From NCBI RefSeq assembly GCF_006494775.1, contig NZ_CP041146.1, positions 3,224,001 through 3,288,000 on the forward strand: a stretch of DNA of 64,000 nucleotides, in the 5' to 3' direction. Shown in pieces: positions 16,940-25,246 of the stretch. The position numbers were made by a program, and so were the translations under genes. The stretch's first letter is position 1. Each line of letters starts with the position of its first letter. This stretch comes from Nocardioides humi. GTDB lineage: Bacteria; Actinomycetota; Actinomycetes; Propionibacteriales; Nocardioidaceae. The notes under the pieces are model-generated. The model had not been told where the DNA came from. It made no database searches and was given only the letters and a program-made list of their open reading frames with translations.

Positions 16940-19458
16940 GCGTGACGCACACGGACGCGGCGGCCGCCGCGGGGGTGAGCACCACCGCCGGGCACGCCCT
17001 GGAGCTGCGCGGCATCGGCCGGCGCTTCGGTGCCGTGCAGGCGCTCGCGGACGTCGACCTGGTCGTCGAGCGCGGCGAGGTGCATGCCCTCGTGGGCGAG
17101 AACGGCGCCGGGAAGTCGACGCTCATGGCCATCGCCTCCGGCGCGCTGGCCGCGGACGAGGGCGAGGTGGTCATCGTCGGCGAGACGCTGGCCCACGCCT
17201 CGCCCGAGCGGGCGCGCGCCCTGGGGCTGGCCATCGTCCGCCAGCACCCCGCCCTCCTGCCCGATCTCACCGTCGCCGAGAACATGGCCGTCGGCGTCGG
17301 CTTCGCCCCCGCGGGCGGCGTCCGCGGATCCGTGGCCTGGACCCGGGAGCAGCTGGCCCCCTGGGGGATGGACATCGACCCGCGCGCCCGGGTGGGCGAC
17401 CTGCCGATCGAGCAGTGGTTCGTCATCGAGATCGCCAAGGCGCTCGCGCTGCGGCCCCGGGTGCTGGTGCTCGACGAGCCGACCGAGCACCTCAGCCTGG
17501 AGGAGGTGCGGCTGCTCTTCCGCCGGCTGCGCGAGATCGTCGCGGACGGCACGGCCGTCGTCTACATCTCCCACCGCATCCCGGAGGTGAAGGAGGTCGC
17601 GGACCGGATCACCGTGCTGCGCGACGGGCGCACCCGCGGCGTGCACGCCGCCGCCGAGGTCTCGGAGGACCAGGTCGTCGAGCTCGTCGTCGGCCGGGCC
17701 CTGGACGCGGTCTTCCCACCGAAGGGATCGGTCGCCGGATCCGTCGGCACCCACGAGCAGCTCGTCGTGGAAGGCCTCTCGGGCGAGGGCTTCCACGACG
17801 TCGCCTTCACGGTCCGGGCGGGGGAGGTCGTGGGCCTCGCCGGCGTGCAGGGCAACGGGCAGACCGAGCTGCTGCACGCCCTCGCCGGCCTGGAGCCCAG
17901 CAGGGGCGACGTGCTCGTCGACGGCCGGCGGCTCGCCCGCGGCAGCACGGCGTACGCCCGACGGGCCGGTGTCGTCCACGTCCCCGCGGACCGTCACGAG
18001 GACGGCGTCTTCCTGCCGCTGTCGGTCGCCGAGAACATCGCGGCCGCCACGCTCGACGAGGTCAGCACCGCCGGACTGGTGCGCACCCGCGCGGTCGCCG
18101 CGCGCGCCGAGGAGCAGCGCGCCGAGCTCGGCATCAAGACGCCCTCGGTGGACACGCCGGTCGCCGCGCTCTCGGGCGGCAACCAGCAGAAGGTGGTGAT
18201 GGCGCGCACGGTGCTCGCCCACCCCGGCGTGCTGCTCGCCGAGGAGCCCACGCAGGGCGTGGACGCCGGCGCCCGGGTCGACATCTACCGGATCATCCGC
18301 TCGGTCGCGGACGGCGGCGCGGCCGTCGTCCTCCTCTCCTCCGACGGCGTCGAGCTGGAGGGACTGTGCGACCGGGTGCTGATCGTCTCGCGCGGCACGG
18401 TCGTCAAGGAGCTCGCCGGCGACGAGGTCACGGAGGAGGCGATCGCGCACGCCGCGCTCACCGCCACCACCGTCCGCGAGCGCGGGACGGAGGAGGCCCC
18501 GCGTCGTCGCGGCCTGCGCCGGCTGCTCGCCGGCGACCACGCCCCGGCGGCGGTCCTGGTCGGCGTGATGGCGCTGCTGGGCCTGGTGGTCGGCGCGCAG
18601 AACCCGTCGTACTTCTCCTCCTTCAACATCTACAACCTGCTGTTCATGGCGGCCCCGCTGGTGCTGGTCGGCGCGGCGCAGCACCTCGTCGTCCTCACCG
18701 GCGGCATCGACCTGTCCGTGGGACCGCTGATGGGCCTGCTCGTGGTGGTCGGCTCGTTCTGGTTCGTCGACGGCGGCAGCCCGGCCGTCGGCCTGCTGCT
18801 CATGGCGCTGACCGCGCTCGCCGTGGGCCTGGTCAACGGCGTCCTGGTCGCCGTGGTCGGCGTCGACGCGGTGGTCGCGACCCTCGCCGTCTTCATGGCG
18901 CTGCAGGGCATCTCCCTGACCCTGCGGGAGGTGCCGGCCGGCGTCGTCGCGGAGTCGGTCTCGACCCAGGTCATGGCCCGGGTCGGGCCCCTGCCGGTGG
19001 CGATCATCGCCGCCGCCGCGGTCGCCGTCGTGCTGGAGGTCGCGCTGCGTCGTACCCGATGGGGCGTGGCGCTGCGGGCGACCGGCTCCCGCCGGGACGC
19101 CGCGGAGAAGATCGGCGTCCGTACGACGCGTGCGCAGCTCGGCGCCTACCTCCTGGCGGGCGCGCTCACCTGCGGCGCCGCGGTGCTGCTGATGGCGCAG
19201 ATCGGCATCGGCGACGGGCGTCCCGGCGTCGGCTACACGCTCTCGTCGATCACCGTCGTCGTCCTCGCCGGCGCCAGCGTCTTCGGCGGCCGCGGCTCGT
19301 TCCTCGGTGTGCTGGTCGCCGGCCTGCTGGTGCAGCAGCTGCTGTCGGCCTCGCCGTTCCTCCAGCTCCCCCAGGCCTGGAGCTACCTGCTCCCCGGCCT
19401 GGTCATCCTCGTGGCGGCCGTGCTCTTCGGCCGCCTCCAGCGCACCCGGAAGGCCTGA
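16936..19458 (+). CDS. CUT2 ABC transporter ATPase-permease fusion (RbsA-RbsC type)
   Basis: 840 residues in one unbroken frame, starting with GTG overlapping the SDR stop. Residues 20-245 are the first ATPase domain (Walker A GENGAGKST, Walker B RVLVLDEPTE, an altered signature LPIEQWFVIEIAKAL). Residues 265-500 are the second (degenerate P-loop GVQGNGQTE, signature LSGGNQQKVVMA, LLAEEPTQGVDAG). From about 530 a full permease follows, with eight or more hydrophobic segments and the GGIDLSVGPLMG motif of RbsC. RbsA and RbsC are normally separate proteins of about 500 and 320 residues; here they are joined. It energises and forms half of the import channel. Confidence 0.9.
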   Translation: MSVTHTDAAAAAGVSTTAGHALELRGIGRRFGAVQALADVDLVVERGEVHALVGENGAGKSTLMAIASGALAADEGEVVIVGETLAHASPERARALGLAIVRQHPALLPDLTVAENMAVGVGFAPAGGVRGSVAWTREQLAPWGMDIDPRARVGDLPIEQWFVIEIAKALALRPRVLVLDEPTEHLSLEEVRLLFRRLREIVADGTAVVYISHRIPEVKEVADRITVLRDGRTRGVHAAAEVSEDQVVELVVGRALDAVFPPKGSVAGSVGTHEQLVVEGLSGEGFHDVAFTVRAGEVVGLAGVQGNGQTELLHALAGLEPSRGDVLVDGRRLARGSTAYARRAGVVHVPADRHEDGVFLPLSVAENIAAATLDEVSTAGLVRTRAVAARAEEQRAELGIKTPSVDTPVAALSGGNQQKVVMARTVLAHPGVLLAEEPTQGVDAGARVDIYRIIRSVADGGAAVVLLSSDGVELEGLCDRVLIVSRGTVVKELAGDEVTEEAIAHAALTATTVRERGTEEAPRRRGLRRLLAGDHAPAAVLVGVMALLGLVVGAQNPSYFSSFNIYNLLFMAAPLVLVGAAQHLVVLTGGIDLSVGPLMGLLVVVGSFWFVDGGSPAVGLLLMALTALAVGLVNGVLVAVVGVDAVVATLAVFMALQGISLTLREVPAGVVAESVSTQVMARVGPLPVAIIAAAAVAVVLEVALRRTRWGVALRATGSRRDAAEKIGVRTTRAQLGAYLLAGALTCGAAVLLMAQIGIGDGRPGVGYTLSSITVVVLAGASVFGGRGSFLGVLVAGLLVQQLLSASPFLQLPQAWSYLLPGLVILVAAVLFGRLQRTRKA

Positions 19459-19460
19459 GC

Positions 19461-20488
19461 ATGGACACGACCACCGCCACCACCACCCTGGTGCGCCGGC
19501 TGCTGACGGCGGGACCGGCCACGATCGTCGTCGCCACCGTGCTGCTGTTCGCGGCCTCGCCCTGGTGGCGCCCGGCAGCCTGGGCAGGGCGCCGTTGCTG
19601 AGCATGCTGCCGTTCGCGGCGGTCCTGGCCATCGCCGCCGCCGGCCAGACCCTCGTCGTGCAGCAGCGCGGCCTCGACCTGTCGGTGCCCGGCATGCTCG
19701 CCCTCGGCGCCGTGCTCTGCACCGCCCTTCCCCAGCAGCACGGCTGGCCGCTGGTCGTCGCCGTGGCGGCCGGCGTGCTCGGCCCGGCGCTCGCGGGCGT
19801 CGTGACCGGGGTGCTGGTCACCCGGTTCGGCGTCATCCCGCTGATCGCGACCCTCGGCATGAACGCCGTGCTGCTCGGGCTGGTGTTCGCCGTGGCGGAC
19901 GGCACCCCGGCCGGCGCCGCCCGGGCGCTCAACCAGTTCGCGCTGGACCGCACCCTCGGCGTCCCTCACACGGTCGTCGTCGCCGTGGTTGTCGTCGGGA
20001 TCGCCGGCCTGGCCGTCGGCCGGGCGACGAGCGGGCGGCGGCTGACCGCGGTCGGGGTCAGCCCGCGCGCCGCCGAGGTCGTCGGGATCCGGGTGGAGCG
20101 CTACCAGGTCCTCGCGTACGCCGCCGCCGGAGCCTGCTACGGCATCGCCGGCGTGCTGCTCGCGGGCTACACGAAGACGCCGCCGCTGTTCCTGGGCGAC
20201 TCCTACCTGCTGCCGACCGTGGCCGCCGTCGTCCTCGGCGGGACCGCCCTGAGCGGTGGCGTGGCGAGCGTCGTGGCGTCCGGGGTCGCCGCGCTCTTCC
20301 TCACCCAGCTCGGCCAGCTGCTGCGGGCGCTCGGCTGGTCGGACTCGCGGCAGCTGATCGCCCAGGCCGCGGTGCTGGTCCTGGTCGTGCTCGGCCGCGT
20401 GCTGGTCCCGTGGCTGGTCGCCGCGGCCCGCCGGCGTGCGGCGGAGACGGCCGCCGGCGTCCGGGCGGCTCAGCCGATCAGCCGGTAG
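19461..20488 (+). pseudogene. Second CUT2 ABC transporter permease, broken by a 1-base deletion
   Basis: An ATG two bases after the fusion gene opens a frame with a first membrane helix (TIVVATVLLFAAS) that is lost after SPWWRP. The next frame continues as SLGRAPLLSMLPFAAVLAI and then a complete permease with GLDLSVPGMLALG, the RbsC-type signature. One extra G in the CCCGG at 19571-19575 joins both parts into a 342-residue protein of usual length. Without correction translation would need to restart at the ATG at 19604, losing the first helix. Its 3' end overlaps the convergent AcoR-like gene by 19 bases. With the fused permease it would make a heterodimeric channel. Confidence 0.82.
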
Positions 20489-22239
20489 GACTTCATCTTG
20501 CGGTAGACCGTGGCCCGCGAGACGCCGAGGATCTCGGCGGCGCGGGCCCGGTTGCCGCCGGCCTCCTGCAGCGCCTGGCGGATCGCACGGACCTCGACCT
20601 GCTCGATCAGGGTCAGGCCCGGCGCGCTGTCGCGCAGCGACGACGGCAGGTCGGCGAGGCCGACCGGCCCGGTCCGGCCGGACTGCGCGAGGCGCGACAC
20701 CAGGAGCCGCAGCTCGGTGAGATTACCGCTCCACTGGTGGCCCCGCAGCAGGCTCAGGGCCTCGGGCCGCAGCACCATGCCGGCGCCCGGCGCGAGGACC
20801 CGGGCGAAGGAGTTCCACAGCTCGGGCAGATCCGCGGCCCGCTCGCGCAGCGGGGGCACCCACACCACGCGGCCGCCGCCGAGCCGGACGGCGAGCTCCT
20901 CGGCCTCGGCCGGATCGGTCGCGGAGACGGTGACCACGACCGACGGCGCCGCCGCGGCGTGCGCCAGCAGCGTGCGCAGTCCGGCGAGGGCCGCGCGGTC
21001 GAGCGTGTCGGCTCCACGGACCACGAGGCGCCGGTCGCCGGTGAGGTGCTGCGCGATCCCCGCGAGCCAGGCCTGGGTGCCGACGACATGGCTCTCCGCG
21101 GCGTCGACCACCACGTCGGAGGCGTCGGAGGCGTCCGGTGCCTCGGCCGCGCTCCAGGGGCGGCCGACGGCCACGGAGAGCTTGCCGGTGCCCGGCTCGC
21201 CGGCGATCACCAGCGGCCCGTCCTCCTCGCGGGCCCGCGCGACCTGCTGCAGCACGGCCAGCCACTCCGGGGTGCGCCCGACCAGGCCGAGGCCGGCGAC
21301 CGGCGCGAGCCGGCGCGCCGTCCCCGCCGTCCCCGTCGTCCCCGTCGTCCGGCGGGGCGCGTCGAGGACGACGGCGACGTGGTTGTCGTCGGCGAGCGTG
21401 GTGAGCTCCAGCTGGAGGCTGGCGGTGTGCACCCGGGTGGGCCGGCCCTCGGGCGCGCCGGCCTCGCGGCACGCCTCCTGGATCTCCTGCAGCTGGGCCG
21501 GGCTGAGCTTGCTGGCCAGGGCGTTCTGGATGACCAGCCCGTTGTGGCCCACGGCGACCACGGGCTCGGCGTAGCGTCGGACGGCCTGGATGAAGCCCTC
21601 CAGCGCCTGCCGGGAGGCCGGCGTCTCGACGTCCAGGATGTGCTGGCGCAGCCGCTCGACGATGGTCTGCAGCAGCGGCCGGAGCAGCTCGGTCCCGGGG
21701 CTGATGTCGGAGGAGAGGGTCACCGAGCCCAGCAGCGAGCCGGTGATCGGGTGCAGCAGCGGCGAGCCCGTGCAGACCGCGCGCTGGTAGAAGTCGGCGA
21801 AGTGCTCGGCGCCCCGGACCTGGACCAGGCTGCGGGTCACCAGGGCGGTGCCGACGCCGTTGGTGCCGACCGACTCCTCCGAGAGGACCGAGCCGCGGAA
21901 GGTGCCGACCTTGTCGAAGTGGGCGCTGGCGGCGCGGTCGCCCACCCAGCGCTCGAGGATGCGCCCGTTCGCGTCCGAGAGCAGCAGGCCCAGGCCGGTG
22001 CCGTCGAGGGTGTCGGCGAAGCGCTGCAGCGGGCTGCGCATCATCTCCAGCAGGTGGGCGTCGAGCAGCTCCTCGCCGACGTGGGGGACGTCGCGGACGT
22101 TGGACGGCTGGCCCAGGGCGTCGCGGGAGCGGCGCCACGAGTCGACCAGCGCCGGCGCGGGCGCCCCGGGCCCGGTGTCCTCGTTGAGCACGGCCGCCTT
22201 GGCAGCGTCCAGCGCATCGCGTGCGGACTGGTCCGGCAC
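20470..22239 (-). CDS. AcoR/MimR-like GAF-Fis transcriptional regulator with degenerate ATPase domain
   Basis: 589 residues from GTG at 22239 with GAGGAGGAGG upstream; a longer frame to 22341 exists but lacks a ribosome site. The N-terminus has the ALVDSWRRSRD signature of AcoR-type regulators, then a GAF sensor domain (about 60-210, VGTNGVGTALV). A reduced AAA+ domain follows with a P-loop (GEPGTGK) but no GAFTGA sigma-54 contact motif and no clear Walker B DE. The C-terminal Fis-type helix-turn-helix has GGNRARAAEILGVSRATVYRK. Such proteins control alcohol, ketone and acetoin catabolism in actinobacteria that lack sigma-54. It probably senses a substrate of the adjacent operons. Confidence 0.85.
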   Translation of the reverse strand: MPDQSARDALDAAKAAVLNEDTGPGAPAPALVDSWRRSRDALGQPSNVRDVPHVGEELLDAHLLEMMRSPLQRFADTLDGTGLGLLLSDANGRILERWVGDRAASAHFDKVGTFRGSVLSEESVGTNGVGTALVTRSLVQVRGAEHFADFYQRAVCTGSPLLHPITGSLLGSVTLSSDISPGTELLRPLLQTIVERLRQHILDVETPASRQALEGFIQAVRRYAEPVVAVGHNGLVIQNALASKLSPAQLQEIQEACREAGAPEGRPTRVHTASLQLELTTLADDNHVAVVLDAPRRTTGTTGTAGTARRLAPVAGLGLVGRTPEWLAVLQQVARAREEDGPLVIAGEPGTGKLSVAVGRPWSAAEAPDASDASDVVVDAAESHVVGTQAWLAGIAQHLTGDRRLVVRGADTLDRAALAGLRTLLAHAAAAPSVVVTVSATDPAEAEELAVRLGGGRVVWVPPLRERAADLPELWNSFARVLAPGAGMVLRPEALSLLRGHQWSGNLTELRLLVSRLAQSGRTGPVGLADLPSSLRDSAPGLTLIEQVEVRAIRQALQEAGGNRARAAEILGVSRATVYRKMKSYRLIG

Positions 22240-22333
22240 GACAGCCTCCTCCTCGCCGTGTCCAGGCCGTCGGTCCCCCGGCTCGAGCGGGTGACCACGC
22301 CCGAGATGGACAGCCGTGACATCGGTCACCATA

Positions 22334-22354
22334 ATCGTCATACCGTCATACGAT
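22334..22354. promoter_or_regulatory. GTCATAC direct repeat inside an ATCGT/ACGAT inverted repeat between AcoR-like and GntR genes
   Basis: Two GTCATAC heptamers (22337-22343 and 22345-22351) are one base apart and flanked by ATCGT and ACGAT. The site is 39 bases upstream of the GntR start and is AT-rich against its surroundings. Auto-regulation by the GntR protein is the likeliest use; control of the AcoR-like gene on the other side is also possible. Confidence 0.45.
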
Positions 22355-22392
22355 CAAGGCCTGCCCGCGCAGGCCGGCACAGGGAGCAGGCG

Positions 22393-23085
22393 ATGATCAC
22401 GGTTCCGGCCGCGCCGGTACGTCAGGAGGTCGTCCGCGCGCTGCGCAACGACATCCTCCAGCTCGAGCTCGCGCCGGGGCAGCGGCTCGTGGAGCCGATG
22501 CTCTGCGAGCGCTACGGCGTGTCCCGCACCGTCGTGCGCGAGGCCCTGCGGCAGCTGGAGTCCGAGGGCCTGATCACGCTGCTGCCCAACCGCGGCGCGA
22601 TCGTCACCGTGCTCACGCGCTGCGACATCATCGCGATGTACGAGGTGCGGGCCTGCCTCGAGGGGCTGATGGGCGAGCGCTTCGCCGTCCGTGCGAGCGC
22701 CGAGGAGGCGACCGGGCTGATCGAGCACCTGACGCGGATGGAGCGCGACTTCGTCCCCGGCGACCTCGCCACCCGGGCCGCCCTCAAGAACGAGTTCTAC
22801 GAGCGGATGCTCACCGGTGCCGCCAACGACGTGCTGCGCGAGAGCATCGAGCGGATCCACCTGCGGATCGGGATGTTCCGTCACTTCGCCTTCACCGACG
22901 ACGAGCGCGTCCGGCTCTCGCTCGAGGAGCTGGTGCGGATCGTCGACGCCGCCGCCCGCCGCCGCGACCCGGTCGCGGCCCGCGAGGCCTGCGCCGCCCA
23001 CATCACCCGCGCCGGCGAGCTGGCCGTGGCCGAGTACGAAGCGCGGACGCCGGTCGCGACGGCGCACCGGTCGTCGGCGCGCTGA
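22393..23085 (+). CDS. GntR-family transcriptional regulator (FadR/FCD subgroup)
   Basis: 230 residues; ATG preceded by AGGGAGCAGG. The winged helix-turn-helix fills residues 1-75 (LRNDILQLELAPGQRLVEP, YGVSRTVVREALRQLESEGL). The all-helical FCD ligand domain (about 90-215) follows with Asp/His positions that could bind a metal (RHFAFTDDE, CAAHITRAGEL). FCD regulators respond to organic acids, often intermediates of the pathway they repress. Divergent from the AcoR-like gene and near the transporter, it may repress the catabolic operon until an acid intermediate appears. The target is unproven. Confidence 0.88.
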   Translation: MITVPAAPVRQEVVRALRNDILQLELAPGQRLVEPMLCERYGVSRTVVREALRQLESEGLITLLPNRGAIVTVLTRCDIIAMYEVRACLEGLMGERFAVRASAEEATGLIEHLTRMERDFVPGDLATRAALKNEFYERMLTGAANDVLRESIERIHLRIGMFRHFAFTDDERVRLSLEELVRIVDAAARRRDPVAAREACAAHITRAGELAVAEYEARTPVATAHRSSAR

Positions 23086-23094
23086 GCCGGGGGC

Positions 23095-23757
23095 TCAGGC
23101 GTCCAGCTGCTCCAGCTCGTCGGCCCAGGGCGTGCCGGCGTCCCTGAGCAGCCGGTCCGCCTGCCGGCGGATGGCGGGGATCCGGCCGGGCCGGGCGATG
23201 ACCAGCCGCAGGGCCAGCACCGCCACGTCGTCCGGCACCGACGGGTCGTGCTGGGTGCCGGACCACCGGACCGCCTGATTGATGGTCGCGTCGAGCATCT
23301 CGATCACGACGTCGGCCCGCGTGGTCACGAACTCGCCGTCGGCCACGCCCTGCTCGATGACGGCACGCGAGCGCGCCATCGCCGCGTCGTACGCCGTGCG
23401 CCAGGGCAGGAACTCGGGCTCGTCGATCAGCGCGCTGAGGTAGAGGCCGCGGAGGTCGTAGGCGCTGGTCATCTCGACCAGGATCTCCCGCCGGACCGAC
23501 TGGTAGAACTCGACGGACGCCGGTGTGCCCTCGGGCAGCTCGCGCCGCCCCTGCAGGCCGGGAGAGCGCTCGTGGTCGTATTCGTAGAGCGCGCGGGCGA
23601 TGTCGTGCTTCGAGGCGAAGTGGTGGAAGAGCGAGGGCTGGCGCACGCCCACGGCCTCGGCGATCTCGCGGGTCGAGGTGCCGTGGAAGCCCTTGATCGC
23701 GAACAGTCGCGCCGCCTCGCGCAGGATCTGCTCCCGGGAGACCTTCGCACGCGCCAT
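23095..23757 (-). CDS. TetR-family transcriptional repressor of the permease/amidase operon
   Basis: 220 residues. N-terminal helix-turn-helix REIAEAVGVRQPSLFHHFASKHDIA is a textbook TetR recognition region; the ligand-binding C-terminal part is unassigned. The gene is divergent from the permease operon, and the 97-base gap holds two related palindromes that should be its operators, so it likely represses both itself and the operon until an inducer binds. Three bases of GC content difference or transfer signs are not visible; codon use matches the neighbours. Confidence 0.88.
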   Translation of the reverse strand: MARAKVSREQILREAARLFAIKGFHGTSTREIAEAVGVRQPSLFHHFASKHDIARALYEYDHERSPGLQGRRELPEGTPASVEFYQSVRREILVEMTSAYDLRGLYLSALIDEPEFLPWRTAYDAAMARSRAVIEQGVADGEFVTTRADVVIEMLDATINQAVRWSGTQHDPSVPDDVAVLALRLVIARPGRIPAIRRQADRLLRDAGTPWADELEQLDA

Positions 23758-23764
23758 GACGGCA

Positions 23765-23782
23765 GTCTATCGAGTGATAGAC
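23765..23782. promoter_or_regulatory. TetR operator 1, GTCTATC-GAGT-GATAGAC
   Basis: Perfect 7-base arms around four bases, only eight bases from the TetR start codon. The core CTATCGANNGATAG is shared with the second palindrome at 23816. Two matching sites in a TetR divergent region are strong support for operator function. Confidence 0.75.
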
Positions 23783-23815
23783 AAACGGCGCACGCGGTCC
23801 TACAGTGACGCCGTC

Positions 23816-23833
23816 GCCTATCGATCGATAGGC
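23816..23833. promoter_or_regulatory. TetR operator 2, GCCTATCGA-TCGATAGGC
   Basis: A perfect 18-base palindrome located 22 bases upstream of the permease ATG, where a bound repressor would block the promoter or early transcription. It is AT-richer than its surroundings and shares CTATCGANNGATAG with the site at 23765. Confidence 0.75.
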
Positions 23834-23854
23834 AAATGTGTGCGAGGAGAACCG

Positions 23855-25246
23855 ATGTCACAGACCGATCTGGAGCCGGCCGCCGGAGCGCTCCGCAGCG
23901 ATGCCGTCGGCGCGCGGCACCTCGTGTTCTTCGTGGTGTCCGCCGCGGCGCCGCTGACCGTGATGGCCGGCTTCGCGCCGCTCGCCTTCCTCGTCGGCGG
24001 CCAGACCGCCCCCGTCGGCTATCTCGCCGCCGGCCTGGTCTACGCGCTCTTCGCCGTGGGCTTCTGCGCGATGTCGCGCCACGTCCGCAACGCCGGCGCG
24101 TTCTACGCCTATGTCACCCGCGGGCTCGGTCCCACCGTGGGCGCGGGCTCGGCCCTGGTCGCGTACGTCGCGTACACCCTCGGCGAGATCGGCTTCTGCG
24201 CCGCGGCCGGCCTGTTCGCATCGATCACGCTGGAGGACCTCGCCGGGGTCGACCTGCCGTGGGGCGTGTGCGCCGTCGCCCTCGGGATCATCGTGTCGGT
24301 CGTCTCCTACTGCCGCGTCGACGTCGGCGCGCGCGTGCTCGCGCTGCTGCTCGTCGGCGAGCTCGGCCTGCTCCTCGCGCTGGCGGTCGCGATCCTCGCC
24401 CAGGGCGCGCCCGAGGGACTCACGCTCGCGGGCTTCGACCCGTCCGGCTGGGACGCCGGCGCGCTGGGCTCGCTGTTCGTGATCACCTTCGTCGTCTACA
24501 TCGGCTTCGAGCAGACCGCGGTCTACGCCGAGGAGGCCCGCGACCCGCGCCGGACGGTGCCGCGCGCGACGTACCTCGCCGTCGGGCTGCTCGCCGTCAC
24601 CTACACCTTCGTCTCGTGGATCCTGCTGATGGCGATCGGGCCGGGCGCTCTCCAGGCCGCCCTGGCCGGCGACCCGTCGCAGCTGGTGTTCGCGATCAAC
24701 CAGGCCTACCTCGGCGGGTTCATGACCGACGTGATGCAGGTCCTCATCGTCACCAGCTTCGTCGCCGGCGTCCTCGCCCTGCACAACGCAGGCGCCCGCT
24801 ACCTGTTCGCGCTCGGCAGGGACCGGCTGCTCCCCGCCTCCCTCGGCACGACGGGCGGCAACGGCAGCCCGTCGCGGGCCGTCGTCGTCCAGTCCGTGCT
24901 CGTCGTCGTGGCGCTCGCCGGCTTCGGCCTCTCCGACCTCGACCCGTACACGCAGGTCGTCATCTGGACCAACACCCCCACCCTGGTGGGCGTCCTGTGC
25001 CTGCAGATCCTCACCTCGGTCGCCGTGATCCGCTTCTTCGCGCGCAACCGGAGCGACGAGGGCCGCTGGCAGCGGCTGGTCGCGCCGGCGCTCGCCACCG
25101 TCGCCCTGGCCGTCGTGCTCTACCTCGTCTGCTCCAAGATGGGCCTGCTGACCGGCCTCGGCGCTCGCGACAACGTGCTCATCAACCTGCCGCTGGCGCT
25201 CGCCTTCGTCGCCGGCGTCGTCCGGGAGAGGGCGGCCGCCCGGTGA
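23855..25246 (+). CDS. APC-superfamily amino-acid/amine permease
   Basis: 463 residues; ATG with GAGGAG upstream and just after the second operator. About twelve hydrophobic segments are visible. The first carries FFVVSAAAPLTVMAGFAP and the sixth to seventh region has YIGFEQTAVYAEEARDPRRTVPRAT, the Glu-rich loop typical of amino-acid permeases. It probably imports an amino acid, amine or amide across the cytoplasmic membrane. The stop overlaps the next start (GTGA), so the imported compound is likely handled by the dimethylformamidase-like protein that follows. Confidence 0.87.
   Translation: MSQTDLEPAAGALRSDAVGARHLVFFVVSAAAPLTVMAGFAPLAFLVGGQTAPVGYLAAGLVYALFAVGFCAMSRHVRNAGAFYAYVTRGLGPTVGAGSALVAYVAYTLGEIGFCAAAGLFASITLEDLAGVDLPWGVCAVALGIIVSVVSYCRVDVGARVLALLLVGELGLLLALAVAILAQGAPEGLTLAGFDPSGWDAGALGSLFVITFVVYIGFEQTAVYAEEARDPRRTVPRATYLAVGLLAVTYTFVSWILLMAIGPGALQAALAGDPSQLVFAINQAYLGGFMTDVMQVLIVTSFVAGVLALHNAGARYLFALGRDRLLPASLGTTGGNGSPSRAVVVQSVLVVVALAGFGLSDLDPYTQVVIWTNTPTLVGVLCLQILTSVAVIRFFARNRSDEGRWQRLVAPALATVALAVVLYLVCSKMGLLTGLGARDNVLINLPLALAFVAGVVRERAAAR

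Noticed and set aside
20470..22239. AcoR-like gene considered as a true sigma-54 activator
   Set aside because: GAFTGA and Walker B are missing and no -24/-12 promoter was seen before the neighbouring operons.
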